Notes under the pieces: generated by a model | What the model was told of the DNA's origin: nothing | Database searches by the model: none | The model's input: only the letters and a program-made list of their open reading frames with translations | Shown: positions 38,068-46,215 of the stretch, one piece after another | How the letters are laid out: each line of letters starts with the position of its first letter | Numbering within the stretch: position 1 is the stretch's first letter | Source: Rothia sp. (in: high G+C Gram-positive bacteria) | GTDB taxonomy: Bacteria > Actinomycetota > Actinomycetes > Actinomycetales > Micrococcaceae | Reading direction: 5' to 3' | Assembly: GCF_030540545.1 (NCBI RefSeq) | Contig: NZ_JAUNVZ010000001.1 | Coordinates: 1 to 64,000 of the forward strand | DNA length: 64,000 nt | Made by a program: the position numbers and the translations under genes

Positions 38068-38955
38068 ATGACAGAGCAGCACCCCGAACATAGCTCCGCC
38101 TCCCCCGCTTATATACCCGAAGCCTCCACCAACCCCGCCGCTTCTGGCTTAGGGTCTAGCTCTTACAGCCCACTGGAGGCTACAGGAGCTGCGCAGAGCC
38201 AAGAAGAGCCTGTATGCCCGCGTCACCCCGACCGCGTCTCCTACGCCCGCTGTAAGCGCTGTATGCGCCCCGCCTGCGGTGCCTGCCAAGTGCAGATGGA
38301 GGTGGGTATGCTCTGCGCCGATTGCTACCGAGAGCTCTCCGCCGCCGCGGCAGCCGCTCGACCGGCTCCCTTTAAACCCTGGGCGACCTACACGCTGATC
38401 TCCTTGAATGTTCTGGTTTACGCTCTGCAGTGGATGGTTCCCAGCTTCTTCCAGAACTTCGCGCTCAACTGGGCCTATGTGGACTACTACGAGGGAATCA
38501 ACGGCTACTACCGTGCGCTAACCAGCGGCTTTATGCACTCCCAGTACGACTACACACATATTCTCTTCAATATGTTCTCCCTGTACATTTTCGGTACCGC
38601 CCTGGAGAGAATGCTGGGACGCTGGCGCTTTGTGACCATCTATATCGCCTCGATTCTGGGCGGCTCGGCGATGGTCTATCTGCTTGCCTATAGGGATACC
38701 GTGGTGGGTGCCTCCGGCGGTATTTTCGGTCTGATTGGCTCCTATTTGGTGCTGCTGGTACTCATGAAGCAGCGTGAGCAGATTCGCTCCCTGATGGGTA
38801 TGATCGGTCTGAATGTGGTCATGGGCTTTGTGATGCCCAATATTTCCTGGCAGGGACATCTGGGTGGCTTTATTGCCGGAGTTGTGGTGACCCTGGTGGT
38901 CATTGCTCCGCAGCTGATTCAGGTTCAAAAGCTCAAAAAGGAGCACCATCTCTAA
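38068..38955 (+). CDS. Rhomboid family intramembrane serine protease
   Basis: 295 residues. A Pro/Ser/Ala-rich N-terminus is followed by a B-box-like zinc site at about 50-90 (C50, H53, C62, C65, C70, C73, C83, C86). The rhomboid domain with six membrane helices follows; the catalytic Ser is in VVGASGGIFGLIGSY and the His in WQGHLGGFIAG. Rhomboids cut membrane proteins within the bilayer. The zinc-box form is typical of actinobacterial rhomboids next to the origin (Rv0110 type). A classical terminator follows. Confidence 0.92.
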   Translation: MTEQHPEHSSASPAYIPEASTNPAASGLGSSSYSPLEATGAAQSQEEPVCPRHPDRVSYARCKRCMRPACGACQVQMEVGMLCADCYRELSAAAAAARPAPFKPWATYTLISLNVLVYALQWMVPSFFQNFALNWAYVDYYEGINGYYRALTSGFMHSQYDYTHILFNMFSLYIFGTALERMLGRWRFVTIYIASILGGSAMVYLLAYRDTVVGASGGIFGLIGSYLVLLVLMKQREQIRSLMGMIGLNVVMGFVMPNISWQGHLGGFIAGVVVTLVVIAPQLIQVQKLKKEHHL

Positions 38956-38985
38956 GAGTCGTATGACAGGCACTAGAGTGAAGAG

Positions 38986-39022
38986 ATTCCCCGATGTGCT
39001 ATAGCACATCGGGGAATTTTTT
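38986..39022 (+). terminator. Terminator after the rhomboid gene
   Basis: A 32-bp perfect palindrome (arm ATTCCCCGATGTGCTA) at 38986-39017, running into TTTTTT at 39017-39022. Textbook Rho-independent signal. Confidence 0.9.
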
Positions 39023-39215
39023 GCTCCGAGCCCTCTGATACCCGTGAAAATGGGGGAGAGGCGCGTGGAGAACCTGAAACTTTTGTAATTACATAAATCC
39101 ACAGACTGGGTTTTAAGTTATCCCCAGCTGTGGAGAAAGCTGGGGATAAGTCTTACATGCATGTAATTTAGGGGAGAATCTAGCGCAGAATCAAAGTCTT
39201 TAAGGGGTGAGTTTC

Positions 39216-39235
39216 ATTCGTGAAATTACACGAAT
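39216..39235. promoter_or_regulatory. Inverted repeat ATTCGTG-N6-CACGAAT
   Basis: Two 7-base arms around AAATTA, inside the second DnaA-box cluster. It has operator-like geometry; the binding protein is unknown. Confidence 0.4.
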
Positions 39236-39286
39236 GTAGTTATACACAGTGTGGAAAAGTCCTGTGGAAAACTTGCGCGAGCGCAG

Positions 39287-39333
39287 AAAATCCCCGGGAT
39301 TTAAGGCAAAAAGCCTTAAATCCCGGGGATTTT
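39287..39333 (-). terminator. Terminator of the aroE-like operon
   Basis: A 21-bp perfect stem (AAAATCCCCGGGATTTAAGGC and its complement) with loop AAAAA. On the minus strand it ends ATTTTC. It lies 14 bases past the stop of the leftward gene. Confidence 0.8.
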
Positions 39334-39346
39334 CAGCTATCCACAG

Positions 39347-40186
39347 CTAGTGGATAGAGGCGTACTCTTCAGCCTCCTGCACCAGCTGCGGCGAAAGCTC
39401 AACACCCGTATAGAGCTTGAACTGCTCGGCAGCCTGCAGGGCAATAATATCGCCACCGTGAATAATCTGCTGAGAACGCTCGCGCGCCGCGCGCACCAGG
39501 GGCGTGGCAACCGGCAGAGCCACCGCATCCACAATCACCCGCGCGCTATCAATGAAAGACAGAGGGAATGCGAGAGTCTCGCTCTCATCTGCACCCTCCA
39601 TGCCTAGAGGAGTGACATTGACCAGCACCGCAGGGTGAGCGGTCGCCAAAGAAGCATCGGAGAGCTGATCCTCATGCGGCACCCAATCCCAGCCGTAACT
39701 AGAAGCCAAAGCGCGACCTGCCCGCTCATTGCGCGCCAGAATAGTCACCGCTTTAAAACCCGCACGATAAAAAGCACCCGCAACAGCAGAAGCCATACCG
39801 CCCGAGCCACGCAGCAGAACCGGCAGGGTAGGATCCACAGCGCGCTCAGTCAGCAGTTGGGAAACCGCCAAAACATCGGTGTTATACGCCTTGAGATGAC
39901 CATCAGTATTAACCACGGTATTAACCGCACCGATGACCGCGGCAGATTCGTCCACCTCATCCACCAGCTCCAGCACGCGCTGCTTATGAGGCATAGAGAC
40001 AGAGCAACCGCGAATACTCAGCGCACGCACACCGGCAATAGCACCGTCAATATCCTCTACACGATGAGCCTTATAGATAAAATTCAGCCCCAGCTTCTCA
40101 TAGAGATAATTGTGGAAACGATTACCGTGCTCGGAGGGGCGCGCCGAGACCGAAATACACAGCTGAGTATCGCGATTAACCTGCAT
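39347..40186 (-). CDS. Shikimate dehydrogenase-like protein (AroE family)
   Basis: 279 residues. The substrate part has SVSARP near the N-terminus (the S-x-S position of AroE), SMPHK with the catalytic Lys, and AVNTVVN with AYNTDV. The NADP-binding part has GSGGMASAVAGAF. These fit an AroE-family 3-dehydroshikimate reductase. The family has several paralogues with different substrates, and no aro genes are adjacent, so aromatic biosynthesis is not proven. AAGGGGG precedes the ATG at 40186. The glutaredoxin-like gene lies 10 bases upstream. Confidence 0.85.
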   Translation of the reverse strand: MQVNRDTQLCISVSARPSEHGNRFHNYLYEKLGLNFIYKAHRVEDIDGAIAGVRALSIRGCSVSMPHKQRVLELVDEVDESAAVIGAVNTVVNTDGHLKAYNTDVLAVSQLLTERAVDPTLPVLLRGSGGMASAVAGAFYRAGFKAVTILARNERAGRALASSYGWDWVPHEDQLSDASLATAHPAVLVNVTPLGMEGADESETLAFPLSFIDSARVIVDAVALPVATPLVRAARERSQQIIHGGDIIALQAAEQFKLYTGVELSPQLVQEAEEYASIH

Positions 40187-40196
40187 AATTCCCCCT

Positions 40197-40523
40197 TTAG
40201 CTCTGCTGAGCCTGCTTGCCCTCAACAACATTACGCAGCAGCTTAGCGGTGCGCTCGCGCAGCTTATCGCTAGCCGCCACAAAAGAAATATCGCCGGTAT
40301 CCACGGTGGGAACGGTGGAATTGCCATCGTTCAGGCTCTGAACATGAGCCTCAGCCTGGGGATCTTCCCAAATATTTACCCAGGTAGCCTCATCGCCCAG
40401 GGCACCCAGGTGTGCATCCAGGCGCTCGCAGAAGGGGCAGCCCGGACGCCAATAAATCACGACACCGCCATTAGCGATGGTTTCGCGAGCTTGCTGCTGA
40501 GTGGACTGAGAACGCTCCAACAT
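40197..40523 (-). CDS. Glutaredoxin-like protein (mycoredoxin type)
   Basis: 108 residues with a redox motif C29-P-F-C32 in VIYWRPGCPFCERLD, and a later TVPTVDTGDISFVA with the cis-Pro. Mycoredoxins reduce mixed disulfides with mycothiol in actinobacteria; the CPFC motif and lack of other domains fit that group or a general thioredoxin fold. The start is preceded by AAGGAGAAAATT. It is in an operon with the aroE-like gene (10 bases). Confidence 0.82.
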   Translation of the reverse strand: MLERSQSTQQQARETIANGGVVIYWRPGCPFCERLDAHLGALGDEATWVNIWEDPQAEAHVQSLNDGNSTVPTVDTGDISFVAASDKLRERTAKLLRNVVEGKQAQQS

Positions 40524-40564
40524 AATTTTCTCCTTGAGGGTTGATTCTTTATATACAGCATAAA

Positions 40565-40588
40565 GGCTCCCGTAACCCTACGGGAGCC
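40565..40588 (-). terminator. Hairpin between the 55-residue gene and mycoredoxin
   Basis: GGCTCCCGTA and TACGGGAGCC with loop ACCC, then TTTA on the minus strand. It lies 8 bases past the stop of the 55-residue gene. Confidence 0.7.
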
Positions 40589-40596
40589 CCTACACC

Positions 40597-40764
40597 TTAC
40601 TTACCGGTGAACTTCTCGCTCAGCGACTGAGCCTGCTCGGAAATAACCTCGCCGGCCTTCTGAGCCATATCGTCGTTCACAACTTCCTTGCCAGCCTTGT
40701 CATTAATCAGGTCCTGAGCCTTGTCAACGCCCTGCTCAACCAGACCCTTAATATCGAAACCCAT
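40597..40764 (-). CDS. Short acidic-helical protein, function unknown
   Basis: 55 residues, beginning MGFDIKGLVEQGVDKAQDLI and ending SEKFTGK. The gene has AAGGAGAATTC before its ATG and a terminator right after its stop, so it is a real small gene. The repeated helical Asp/Lys/Ala pattern resembles the MT0933/Rv0909-type small protein family, which is listed as antitoxin-like, but no toxin gene is adjacent. That assignment is tentative. Confidence 0.65.
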   Translation of the reverse strand: MGFDIKGLVEQGVDKAQDLINDKAGKEVVNDDMAQKAGEVISEQAQSLSEKFTGK

Positions 40765-40903
40765 GAATTCTCCTTGAGTAGACCCCGCAATGGGGGAGTA
40801 AGTGGATTAGCCCGCACGCTTACGGGCTGTGCTGTTCACTATAACTGCTGAGGCGGACACTTTATGCCCGCATACGCCCAAAAGATAGCCACAACACAGA
40901 GTA

Positions 40904-42322
40904 TTAGTCGCGCTTATAGGCAATATCCGCGGCATAACCAGCGCGCATGGGCAAAAAGCGCGGGGGTGCCCAGCCGCACGAGGCATAGAGATGCGCAATG
41001 GCATCCGCGGTACTCTCCAATAGCTCCTGCGGCATCAGAGCCATAACGGCACCGCCAAAACCACCGCCCACAATACGGGCACCCAGGGCGCCGTGTTCCA
41101 GACAAAGGCGCACCGTCTCATCAATTTCCACGCGGGATACGCGCAGCTCATCCCTCATAGACACAAAAGACTCTGTGAGAAGATGGCCCAGTTCTTTATA
41201 GAGCTTCTGCCGCTCTTGAGGCTCAGCGGTAGTTTCCAAAGCCTTGAGCACATAGATAGCACGGGGGACAAGCATCATATCGTGGAAGGCGTGGCGCACC
41301 CAGCCGCGCGGAAAATCCGGGGGAGTGCCTTCAGCATCTTCTAAAGCCAACATGGCGGCATTGGTACAAGAATCCACACGATTGGCGCGCTGTGCCTTTG
41401 CCTCGCGCTCGGGTACGTCGGCAAAGCTCAGATCCTCCGGCAATGCCCGGCGCAAAAAACTATAGCCCAGGGCATGGGAAGCCGATTCGGAGGCGGCGCG
41501 GCGTGCGGCAAAGCCACCGTCGATCAGCTCATGCGGGGTATTGGTATCAATGACCAGCCAGGCAAGTCCATCCTGCTCGGGTGCAACGTGCAGAGGTTCA
41601 ATAGAAAAATCACGAAAATCAATCGCAAGCGCTTGTCCCGGCAGAGAACGCAGGGCAGCACTTTGATCCAAACCGCCCGTTTGAGCTCCCGCAATGGTGT
41701 TTTCAGCATTAATACACACCTGCGCCAAGCGGGCGCGTAGGGCATCATTGGCGGCGCTGCGATCCTGGGCTGCACGGTCAATTTCGACGCAATTTTCACG
41801 CTGCGGGCAGGAAAGATCCAGCAGAGCGAGCGCCGTAGAGGCCTCTAGAGCAGCAGAGGAAGAAAGACCGCCGCCAACCGGCACGCGGGAATTAATATAG
41901 AGATCGGCGCCGAAATGCTCGGGTAAGGCAATATCGCGACCACCCTCCTGATTCATAGCCCAGGCAACCCCGGCAACATAGGTAAACCAGCCCTTGAGCT
42001 GGCCGGGCACAATATCGCTAATCATGACGGTGCGTGTATCGGCAGGCATTTGGGCGCTGGCTGCGCGCAGCACACCGTCAGTGCGGGCACTACCTGCAAT
42101 ATAGGTGCGATAGGGCAGCGGCATGGGCAGGCAGGTGCCTCCCAAGAAATCAATATACTCGCCCAGTAGGTTCAGGCGCCCGGGTGCGGACCATACACCT
42201 TCGGGCTCATAGCCATAGGCTGAAATAAAGCTGGCACGGACGCGCTCAATCTCCTGAGCATCATCGGGTAGGCTTTCCCAGTGGGCGCCCAAGCTGGGCG
42301 ATATCTCGGGGGAGGAAGTCAT
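40904..42322 (-). CDS. galK: Galactokinase
   Basis: Phosphorylates galactose at C1 (Leloir pathway). GHMP kinase of 472 residues: the sugar signature GRLNLLGEYIDFLGG near residues 45-59, the ATP motif VGGGLSSSAALEAS near 150, and GARIVGGGFGGAVMAL near 430. I use the ATG at 42322; an upstream in-frame ATG lies within the parS site and has no ribosome site. No galT or galE lies beside it, so the rest of the pathway must be elsewhere. The parS sits 22 bases before the start. Confidence 0.93.
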   Translation of the reverse strand: MTSSPEISPSLGAHWESLPDDAQEIERVRASFISAYGYEPEGVWSAPGRLNLLGEYIDFLGGTCLPMPLPYRTYIAGSARTDGVLRAASAQMPADTRTVMISDIVPGQLKGWFTYVAGVAWAMNQEGGRDIALPEHFGADLYINSRVPVGGGLSSSAALEASTALALLDLSCPQRENCVEIDRAAQDRSAANDALRARLAQVCINAENTIAGAQTGGLDQSAALRSLPGQALAIDFRDFSIEPLHVAPEQDGLAWLVIDTNTPHELIDGGFAARRAASESASHALGYSFLRRALPEDLSFADVPEREAKAQRANRVDSCTNAAMLALEDAEGTPPDFPRGWVRHAFHDMMLVPRAIYVLKALETTAEPQERQKLYKELGHLLTESFVSMRDELRVSRVEIDETVRLCLEHGALGARIVGGGFGGAVMALMPQELLESTADAIAHLYASCGWAPPRFLPMRAGYAADIAYKRD

Positions 42323-42344
42323 AGAATCATCTTTCTGAGATAGA

Positions 42345-42360
42345 TGTTTCACGTGAAACA
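42345..42360. other. parS site
   Basis: Exact TGTTTCACGTGAAACA directly upstream of galK, about 20 kb from oriC. Confidence 0.95.
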
Positions 42361-42367
42361 TAAGAAG

Positions 42368-42403
42368 ACCGGGTGTGCACCCATCAAGGGGAACACACCC
42401 GGT
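42368..42403 (-). terminator. Terminator of the TetR gene
   Basis: ACCGGGTGTG and CACACCCGGT form a 10-bp stem with a 16-base loop, between the TetR stop (42417) and galK. The parS site lies just beyond it. Confidence 0.65.
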
Positions 42404-42416
42404 ACTACTTTCGCTC

Positions 42417-42989
42417 TTAGTGCTGAAGAGTCATCTCAATAGCCTCACGCAAGGAGGCTAGATAAGCGGCACGACCGGCATCCGTAGGATCTAGAGGGCC
42501 CTCAATCACCTCGGCAAACATGACGCGGTTCTGCTGCTCCTCAATCAAATCCAGAGAGATATGAGTCAGTAGGCGAGCGCGCATCATAGCCTGCTCATCG
42601 CTAAAGCCAAGAACCAGCAGATCCTGAGCAATAGCGGCGGTCGGGGCAATGGAATCCTTGTGCAGGTTCAGTGCCAGGCGCATTACCTGCGAACCCTCAC
42701 GAATGGGGTAGAGCACCGAATAGAGCACATCCCCACGCTGCAGCAGGGACTGCGCAATGCGCTGGCGATCGCGAGTACCCGCGGCTACAGAAAGCTCAGA
42801 AGGAGCCTTCTCCAAAATAAAATCAGCCAGGTCGATCAGTAGCTGCTGCTTAGAATCGACATGATAGTAGAGTGCGCCGGGAGCAACATCAAGCTCCTGA
42901 GCCAATCGGCGCATGGACAGTTCAGCCACACCACGCTCGGTCATGACCTCACGTGCGGCTTCCAGAATCTTAGTATGAGAAAGTGCCAC
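42417..42989 (-). CDS. TetR family transcriptional regulator
   Basis: 190 residues. The N-terminal HTH covers about 1-55: ILEAAREVMTERGVAELSMR, then LAQELDVAPGALYYHVDSKQ. The ligand domain resembles TetR_C proteins of the TetR/AcrR type. It is divergent from the Cys/Gly repeat protein gene, which it may control; ATGCCTAAGGCAT in the gap is a candidate operator. Galactose genes lie on its other side behind a terminator. Confidence 0.9.
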   Translation of the reverse strand: MALSHTKILEAAREVMTERGVAELSMRRLAQELDVAPGALYYHVDSKQQLLIDLADFILEKAPSELSVAAGTRDRQRIAQSLLQRGDVLYSVLYPIREGSQVMRLALNLHKDSIAPTAAIAQDLLVLGFSDEQAMMRARLLTHISLDLIEEQQNRVMFAEVIEGPLDPTDAGRAAYLASLREAIEMTLQH

Positions 42990-43052
42990 ATATCCATTCT
43001 AAAACTTTCCGCATCAGAATGGGATAAAAAGAGCCAAAGAAGCAAAAAATCC

Positions 43053-43065
43053 ATGCCTAAGGCAT
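43053..43065. promoter_or_regulatory. Candidate operator for the TetR protein
   Basis: ATGCCT-A-AGGCAT, a 13-bp palindrome 42 bases before the repeat protein start and 64 bases from the tetR start. A longer, looser inverted repeat (ATCCATTCT / AGAATGGGAT, 42992-43025) lies nearer tetR. Confidence 0.4.
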
Positions 43066-43106
43066 AACTGCCTCGTAAATTTCGCCCAAAGGTGTTTAAT
43101 ACTTGT

Positions 43107-44012
43107 ATGAGCAATACCTATTCTGAACTGGTAGACAGCATTAACGCCGGTAATAATCTGAGCGTTGAGCAGGTACACGACCTGCTGCTGGCAGAAGACG
43201 GGCAGGACTTCGCCCTGATTGAAGCGGCATCCATTCTGCGCCGCAATGAATTCCGCAATATGATCGCCATTGAGGCGCCCAAGGAACTGGCAGACGCCAT
43301 GAGTACCCGCGCCATTTCCACCGCGAACTACGACCTGCTGGACATTAGTCACGATATCGACTCCCAGGAGCTGGCTGAACAGCTCGTGGCTCTGCGCGAA
43401 TCCAAGGCGGTTGGTTTTAGTGTCAAGCTGCCCGAAAACGCAATCCCCATGAGCCTGCTGCGAATCCTCGCTATTGCTCGCCTGGCAGCACCCCAGAAGG
43501 TTATTCACCTGCCCGAAGGCTTTGAAGACGCACTGCGCTCGCTGACCTCCCTATCCCTGCACGTGGTTAGCGCCATTACCATTAGCGACGATTTGGATCG
43601 TTGGGAAACCGTCAACGATCTGCTCAAGTCCATGCGCCACGGCGGTATTGTCATCGCCGGCTCCGGTAGCGCCAACCCCCTGGCAGGCTACCTGAACTAC
43701 CTGGCAAGTCAGGGTGTTGACCTGATGGGTATCGGCGGCGCTCGCGGCTCTTCCTGTGGCTCCGCTGATGGCGGCGGATGCTGCGGCGGTCACGATGAGG
43801 CACCCGCTGCCTCCGCCGGTGGTTGCGGTTGTGGGTCCGGTGGTTGCGGCGGTCACGCAGAGCCGGAACCTGAGCCCGTGGTGGAAGGCTGTGGCTGTGG
43901 ATCGGGTGGCTGCGGTAGCTACAATGCTGAACCGGAACCCGAGCCTGAACCCGAACCTCTGGTTGAGGGCTGTGGTTGCGGTAGTGGCGGTTGCGGTAGC
44001 TACAACGGCTAA
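43107..44012 (+). CDS. Cys/Gly and Glu-Pro repeat protein, function unknown
   Basis: 301 residues from the ATG at 43107; a GTG five codons upstream is possible. Residues 1-210 form a predicted soluble alpha/beta domain without a motif I recognise (LPEGFEDALRSLTSL, GVDLMGIGG). The last 90 residues hold repeats: a CGSADGGGCCGGH block, then three units of GCGCGSGGCG with GGH, GSYNA or GSYNG ends, separated by EPEPEP runs and VVEG or LVEG. There are about 15 cysteines in the tail. The spacing suggests metal binding or disulfide-bonded structure. No signal peptide. Divergent from the TetR gene. Confidence 0.75.
   Translation: MSNTYSELVDSINAGNNLSVEQVHDLLLAEDGQDFALIEAASILRRNEFRNMIAIEAPKELADAMSTRAISTANYDLLDISHDIDSQELAEQLVALRESKAVGFSVKLPENAIPMSLLRILAIARLAAPQKVIHLPEGFEDALRSLTSLSLHVVSAITISDDLDRWETVNDLLKSMRHGGIVIAGSGSANPLAGYLNYLASQGVDLMGIGGARGSSCGSADGGGCCGGHDEAPAASAGGCGCGSGGCGGHAEPEPEPVVEGCGCGSGGCGSYNAEPEPEPEPEPLVEGCGCGSGGCGSYNG
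43778..44009 (+). repeat. Tandem coding repeats for GCGCGSGGCG and EPEPEP
   Basis: DNA repeats in the 3' part of the preceding gene, encoding three Cys/Gly units and two Glu-Pro spacers of unequal length (shorter first, longer second). Synonymous codon changes show they are not freshly duplicated. Confidence 0.75.
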
Positions 44013-44031
44013 TAGGTGTGAGATTTTCTAA

Positions 44032-44072
44032 GAGCCCGGTGCGAGTATCTAAATCATACTCGCGCTGGGCTC
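44032..44072 (+). terminator. Hairpin after the repeat protein gene
   Basis: GAGCCCGGTGCGAGTAT pairs imperfectly with ATACTCGCGCTGGGCTC, 20 bases past the stop; the following CCTTCTC has no run of T. Confidence 0.55.
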
Positions 44073-44246
44073 CTTCTCTATGCTCTAGCGGGTGAAAATA
44101 GGGTAGAGAGGCTCAAAAGGTCGAAAAGTTACGCCCATAGGGTGAGAAAGCTCCCTCGCTCGCTAAAAACCAGGCTCAGTAGAGTAAGGGTGCGCTAGAG
44201 TAAAAGGGAGTGCACCCGCGATAAAGAAAGGGGACACCCGCGCCTC

Positions 44247-46004
44247 ATGCTCTACTTGACGACCATTATTATTATTCTGCTCGCCACCGTTTTTATGGTG
44301 GGACTGGGCGAACGTATTAACCTTCCCTGGCCGGTCATGATGACCCTGCTGGGCTTGGGCACCATGGCATTCCCCTGGGTGCCCCACATTGATATTGACT
44401 CCAGCATTATTCTGCCGATCTTCCTACCGCCCCTGCTCTGGGCTATCGGTGTGAAATTCTCCTGGGGTGCTCTGCGCCGCCGCTGGAAATCCGTACTGCT
44501 TTACTCGGTGCTGCTGACCACCGCCTCCGCCCTTGCCGTGGCGGGCTCGGTCATGTGGTGGGTGCCGGGCATGAGCGTTGCTATGGCTCTGGCAATCGGC
44601 GCCGCTATTGCTCCCCCCGACCCCGTGGCGGTGGAGGCAGTGGCAGAGCCGGTGGGTATTCCCCGCCGCCTGATTGCTACCCTGCAAACCGAGGGTAGTT
44701 TTAACGACGCTATCTCCCTGGTGCTCTTCCACGCAGCTATTCACGCCATTGAAAGCGGTCACCATGTGGATGCCCTGCAGGTCAGTATAGATTTTGTTGC
44801 GGGTTCCGCCCTGGCGGTTGTTATCGGTTATCTCTTTGGCTGGGTGGGTGGCTATGTGCGCCGCGCAGCCTACGGTACCGTGGCACGAAGCGCCGTGAGC
44901 CTGGTGATTCCTTTCGCTGCCTACCTGGTGGCTGAACATATTCACGCCTCGGGCGTTATTGCCGTGGTCATTGCCGCGATTCAGTTCTCCAGCACCAAGA
45001 ACCTGGTGGCGCTGGATGCTGAGGACCGTCTGGCCAATGCCTCTTTCTGGCAGGTGATTGAGTTGCTGCTGACCGGTCTTGCCTTCGGCCTGATTGGCCT
45101 GCAGGCAAGCGGTATTATCTCCAGCGCCAACCCGGAACGACTGCTAACCCTCTTTATGCAGGGCGCTATGATTTCCGCCGTGGCTATTGCCGTGCGTCTG
45201 GCGTGGTTCGGTGCTGTGTGGCTTGCCGGTACCGCCAAGGGAAGCCCCGTACACGGTGGCGCACCCCGCTCCTTTGCCGAGGTGCTCATTATGACCTGGT
45301 CGGGTATGCGCGGTCTGGTGACGCTGATTCTGGCGCTGTCCATCCCCATGATTGAGGGCTATGAGCACCTGCGCGAAGACGCTATCGTGATTGCAATTTC
45401 CGTGCTCGCCTTTACCCTGGTGCTGCCGGGCCTGACCCTGCCGACCCTGATGAAGGTACTCAAGGTAGAGGTGGACGAGAGCGAAAAGGACGCCGTCTCC
45501 TCCCTGCTGAAGATCGCTCAGGACGCCGCCCTGGTCGCCATTCAGGAAGAAGCGAAGGATACCAGCCCCGAGGTTCAAGAGCGCGTGACCGATATGTGCA
45601 CCGCTATTACCCGCCGCGATGATCTGCGTGAAATGGTACCTGAGAACTTCCAACCTCGATTGGATGCTCTGAAGAAGAGCAAGGAAGAGTACGCGCGTAT
45701 TCGAGACGCGGCAATGGCTGCAGCTCAGGCTGAGGTGCTCTCGGCTCAGGATCGCTACGACCCGGATGATGTCTACCGTGTGGTGCGTAAGCTCGATATT
45801 CTCTCCCAAGCGGATGCTATCCGTCAGACTACCAATCAGAGCTTTGTGCTGCCGGGTCTTGCCGCCGGTGCCGTGGCACTGGAGCGCTATAACCTGGTGC
45901 GTCAGCATCTGAACCTGGGTACCTCCTCAATCCCCGTGATTGCTAACGCTCCCTCCTCGCCCTTTATGAGTCAGGTGGATTCGGGTGAGCAGCGCACTTC
46001 CTAA
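44247..46004 (+). CDS. Sodium/proton antiporter, CPA1 family
   Basis: 585 residues: about 12 membrane helices to residue 410, then a charged cytoplasmic tail with helical KSKEEYARIRDAAMAAAQ. The ion-binding motif is APPDPVAVEAVAEP near residue 128, followed by GSFNDAISLVLF, both typical for NhaP/NHE-type exchangers. Its role is export of Na+ or K+ in exchange for protons, in the cytoplasmic membrane. It is a single gene with a long hairpin downstream. GGAG-like site is weak (AAAGGGGAC lies 15-20 bases upstream). Confidence 0.92.
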   Translation: MLYLTTIIIILLATVFMVGLGERINLPWPVMMTLLGLGTMAFPWVPHIDIDSSIILPIFLPPLLWAIGVKFSWGALRRRWKSVLLYSVLLTTASALAVAGSVMWWVPGMSVAMALAIGAAIAPPDPVAVEAVAEPVGIPRRLIATLQTEGSFNDAISLVLFHAAIHAIESGHHVDALQVSIDFVAGSALAVVIGYLFGWVGGYVRRAAYGTVARSAVSLVIPFAAYLVAEHIHASGVIAVVIAAIQFSSTKNLVALDAEDRLANASFWQVIELLLTGLAFGLIGLQASGIISSANPERLLTLFMQGAMISAVAIAVRLAWFGAVWLAGTAKGSPVHGGAPRSFAEVLIMTWSGMRGLVTLILALSIPMIEGYEHLREDAIVIAISVLAFTLVLPGLTLPTLMKVLKVEVDESEKDAVSSLLKIAQDAALVAIQEEAKDTSPEVQERVTDMCTAITRRDDLREMVPENFQPRLDALKKSKEEYARIRDAAMAAAQAEVLSAQDRYDPDDVYRVVRKLDILSQADAIRQTTNQSFVLPGLAAGAVALERYNLVRQHLNLGTSSIPVIANAPSSPFMSQVDSGEQRTS

Positions 46005-46049
46005 GTCTCAAAGAATGATTGAGAAATAGGTCAAGGAGAACTTGAGGCT

Positions 46050-46098
46050 CTTGCGCCGTCATATTCTTGGAGTTTTATCCTGAATATGGCGGCGCAAG
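46050..46098 (+). terminator. Hairpin after the antiporter gene
   Basis: CTTGCGCCGTCATATTC and GAATATGGCGGCGCAAG form a 17-bp stem with one G-T pair and a 15-base loop. No T-run. Confidence 0.6.
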
Positions 46099-46215
46099 TG
46101 TAGTTTATGCACCTTTTCCCCTAGAATATAAGGGGAGTACCTATTTATATATAGCAACTTCGCTATATAGCTGGTACTGAATATTGTCACTTACTCGCTG
46201 TCTATGGAAAGAAAA

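Larger units (their letters stand above)
39084..39345. other. Second DnaA-box-like cluster outside oriC
   Basis: Between the rhomboid and aroE-like genes there are: TTATACACA at 39240-39248 and CTATCCACA at 39337-39345 (both fit DnaA-box consensus), TTATCCCCA at 39118, TGTGGAGAA at 39129, TGGGGATAA at 39141, and TGTGGAAAA at 39250 and 39263. TTATCCCCAGCT and AGCTGGGGATAA form a 12-bp hairpin (39118-39149). A TGTAATTACA palindrome at 39084-39093 also occurs in oriC. No gene lies here. Possible DnaA titration or reactivation site. Confidence 0.55.

Noticed and set aside
42323-42361. Upstream start for galK reading MFHVKH
   Set aside because: These codons are the parS site itself and lack a ribosome site; the family start is at 42322.
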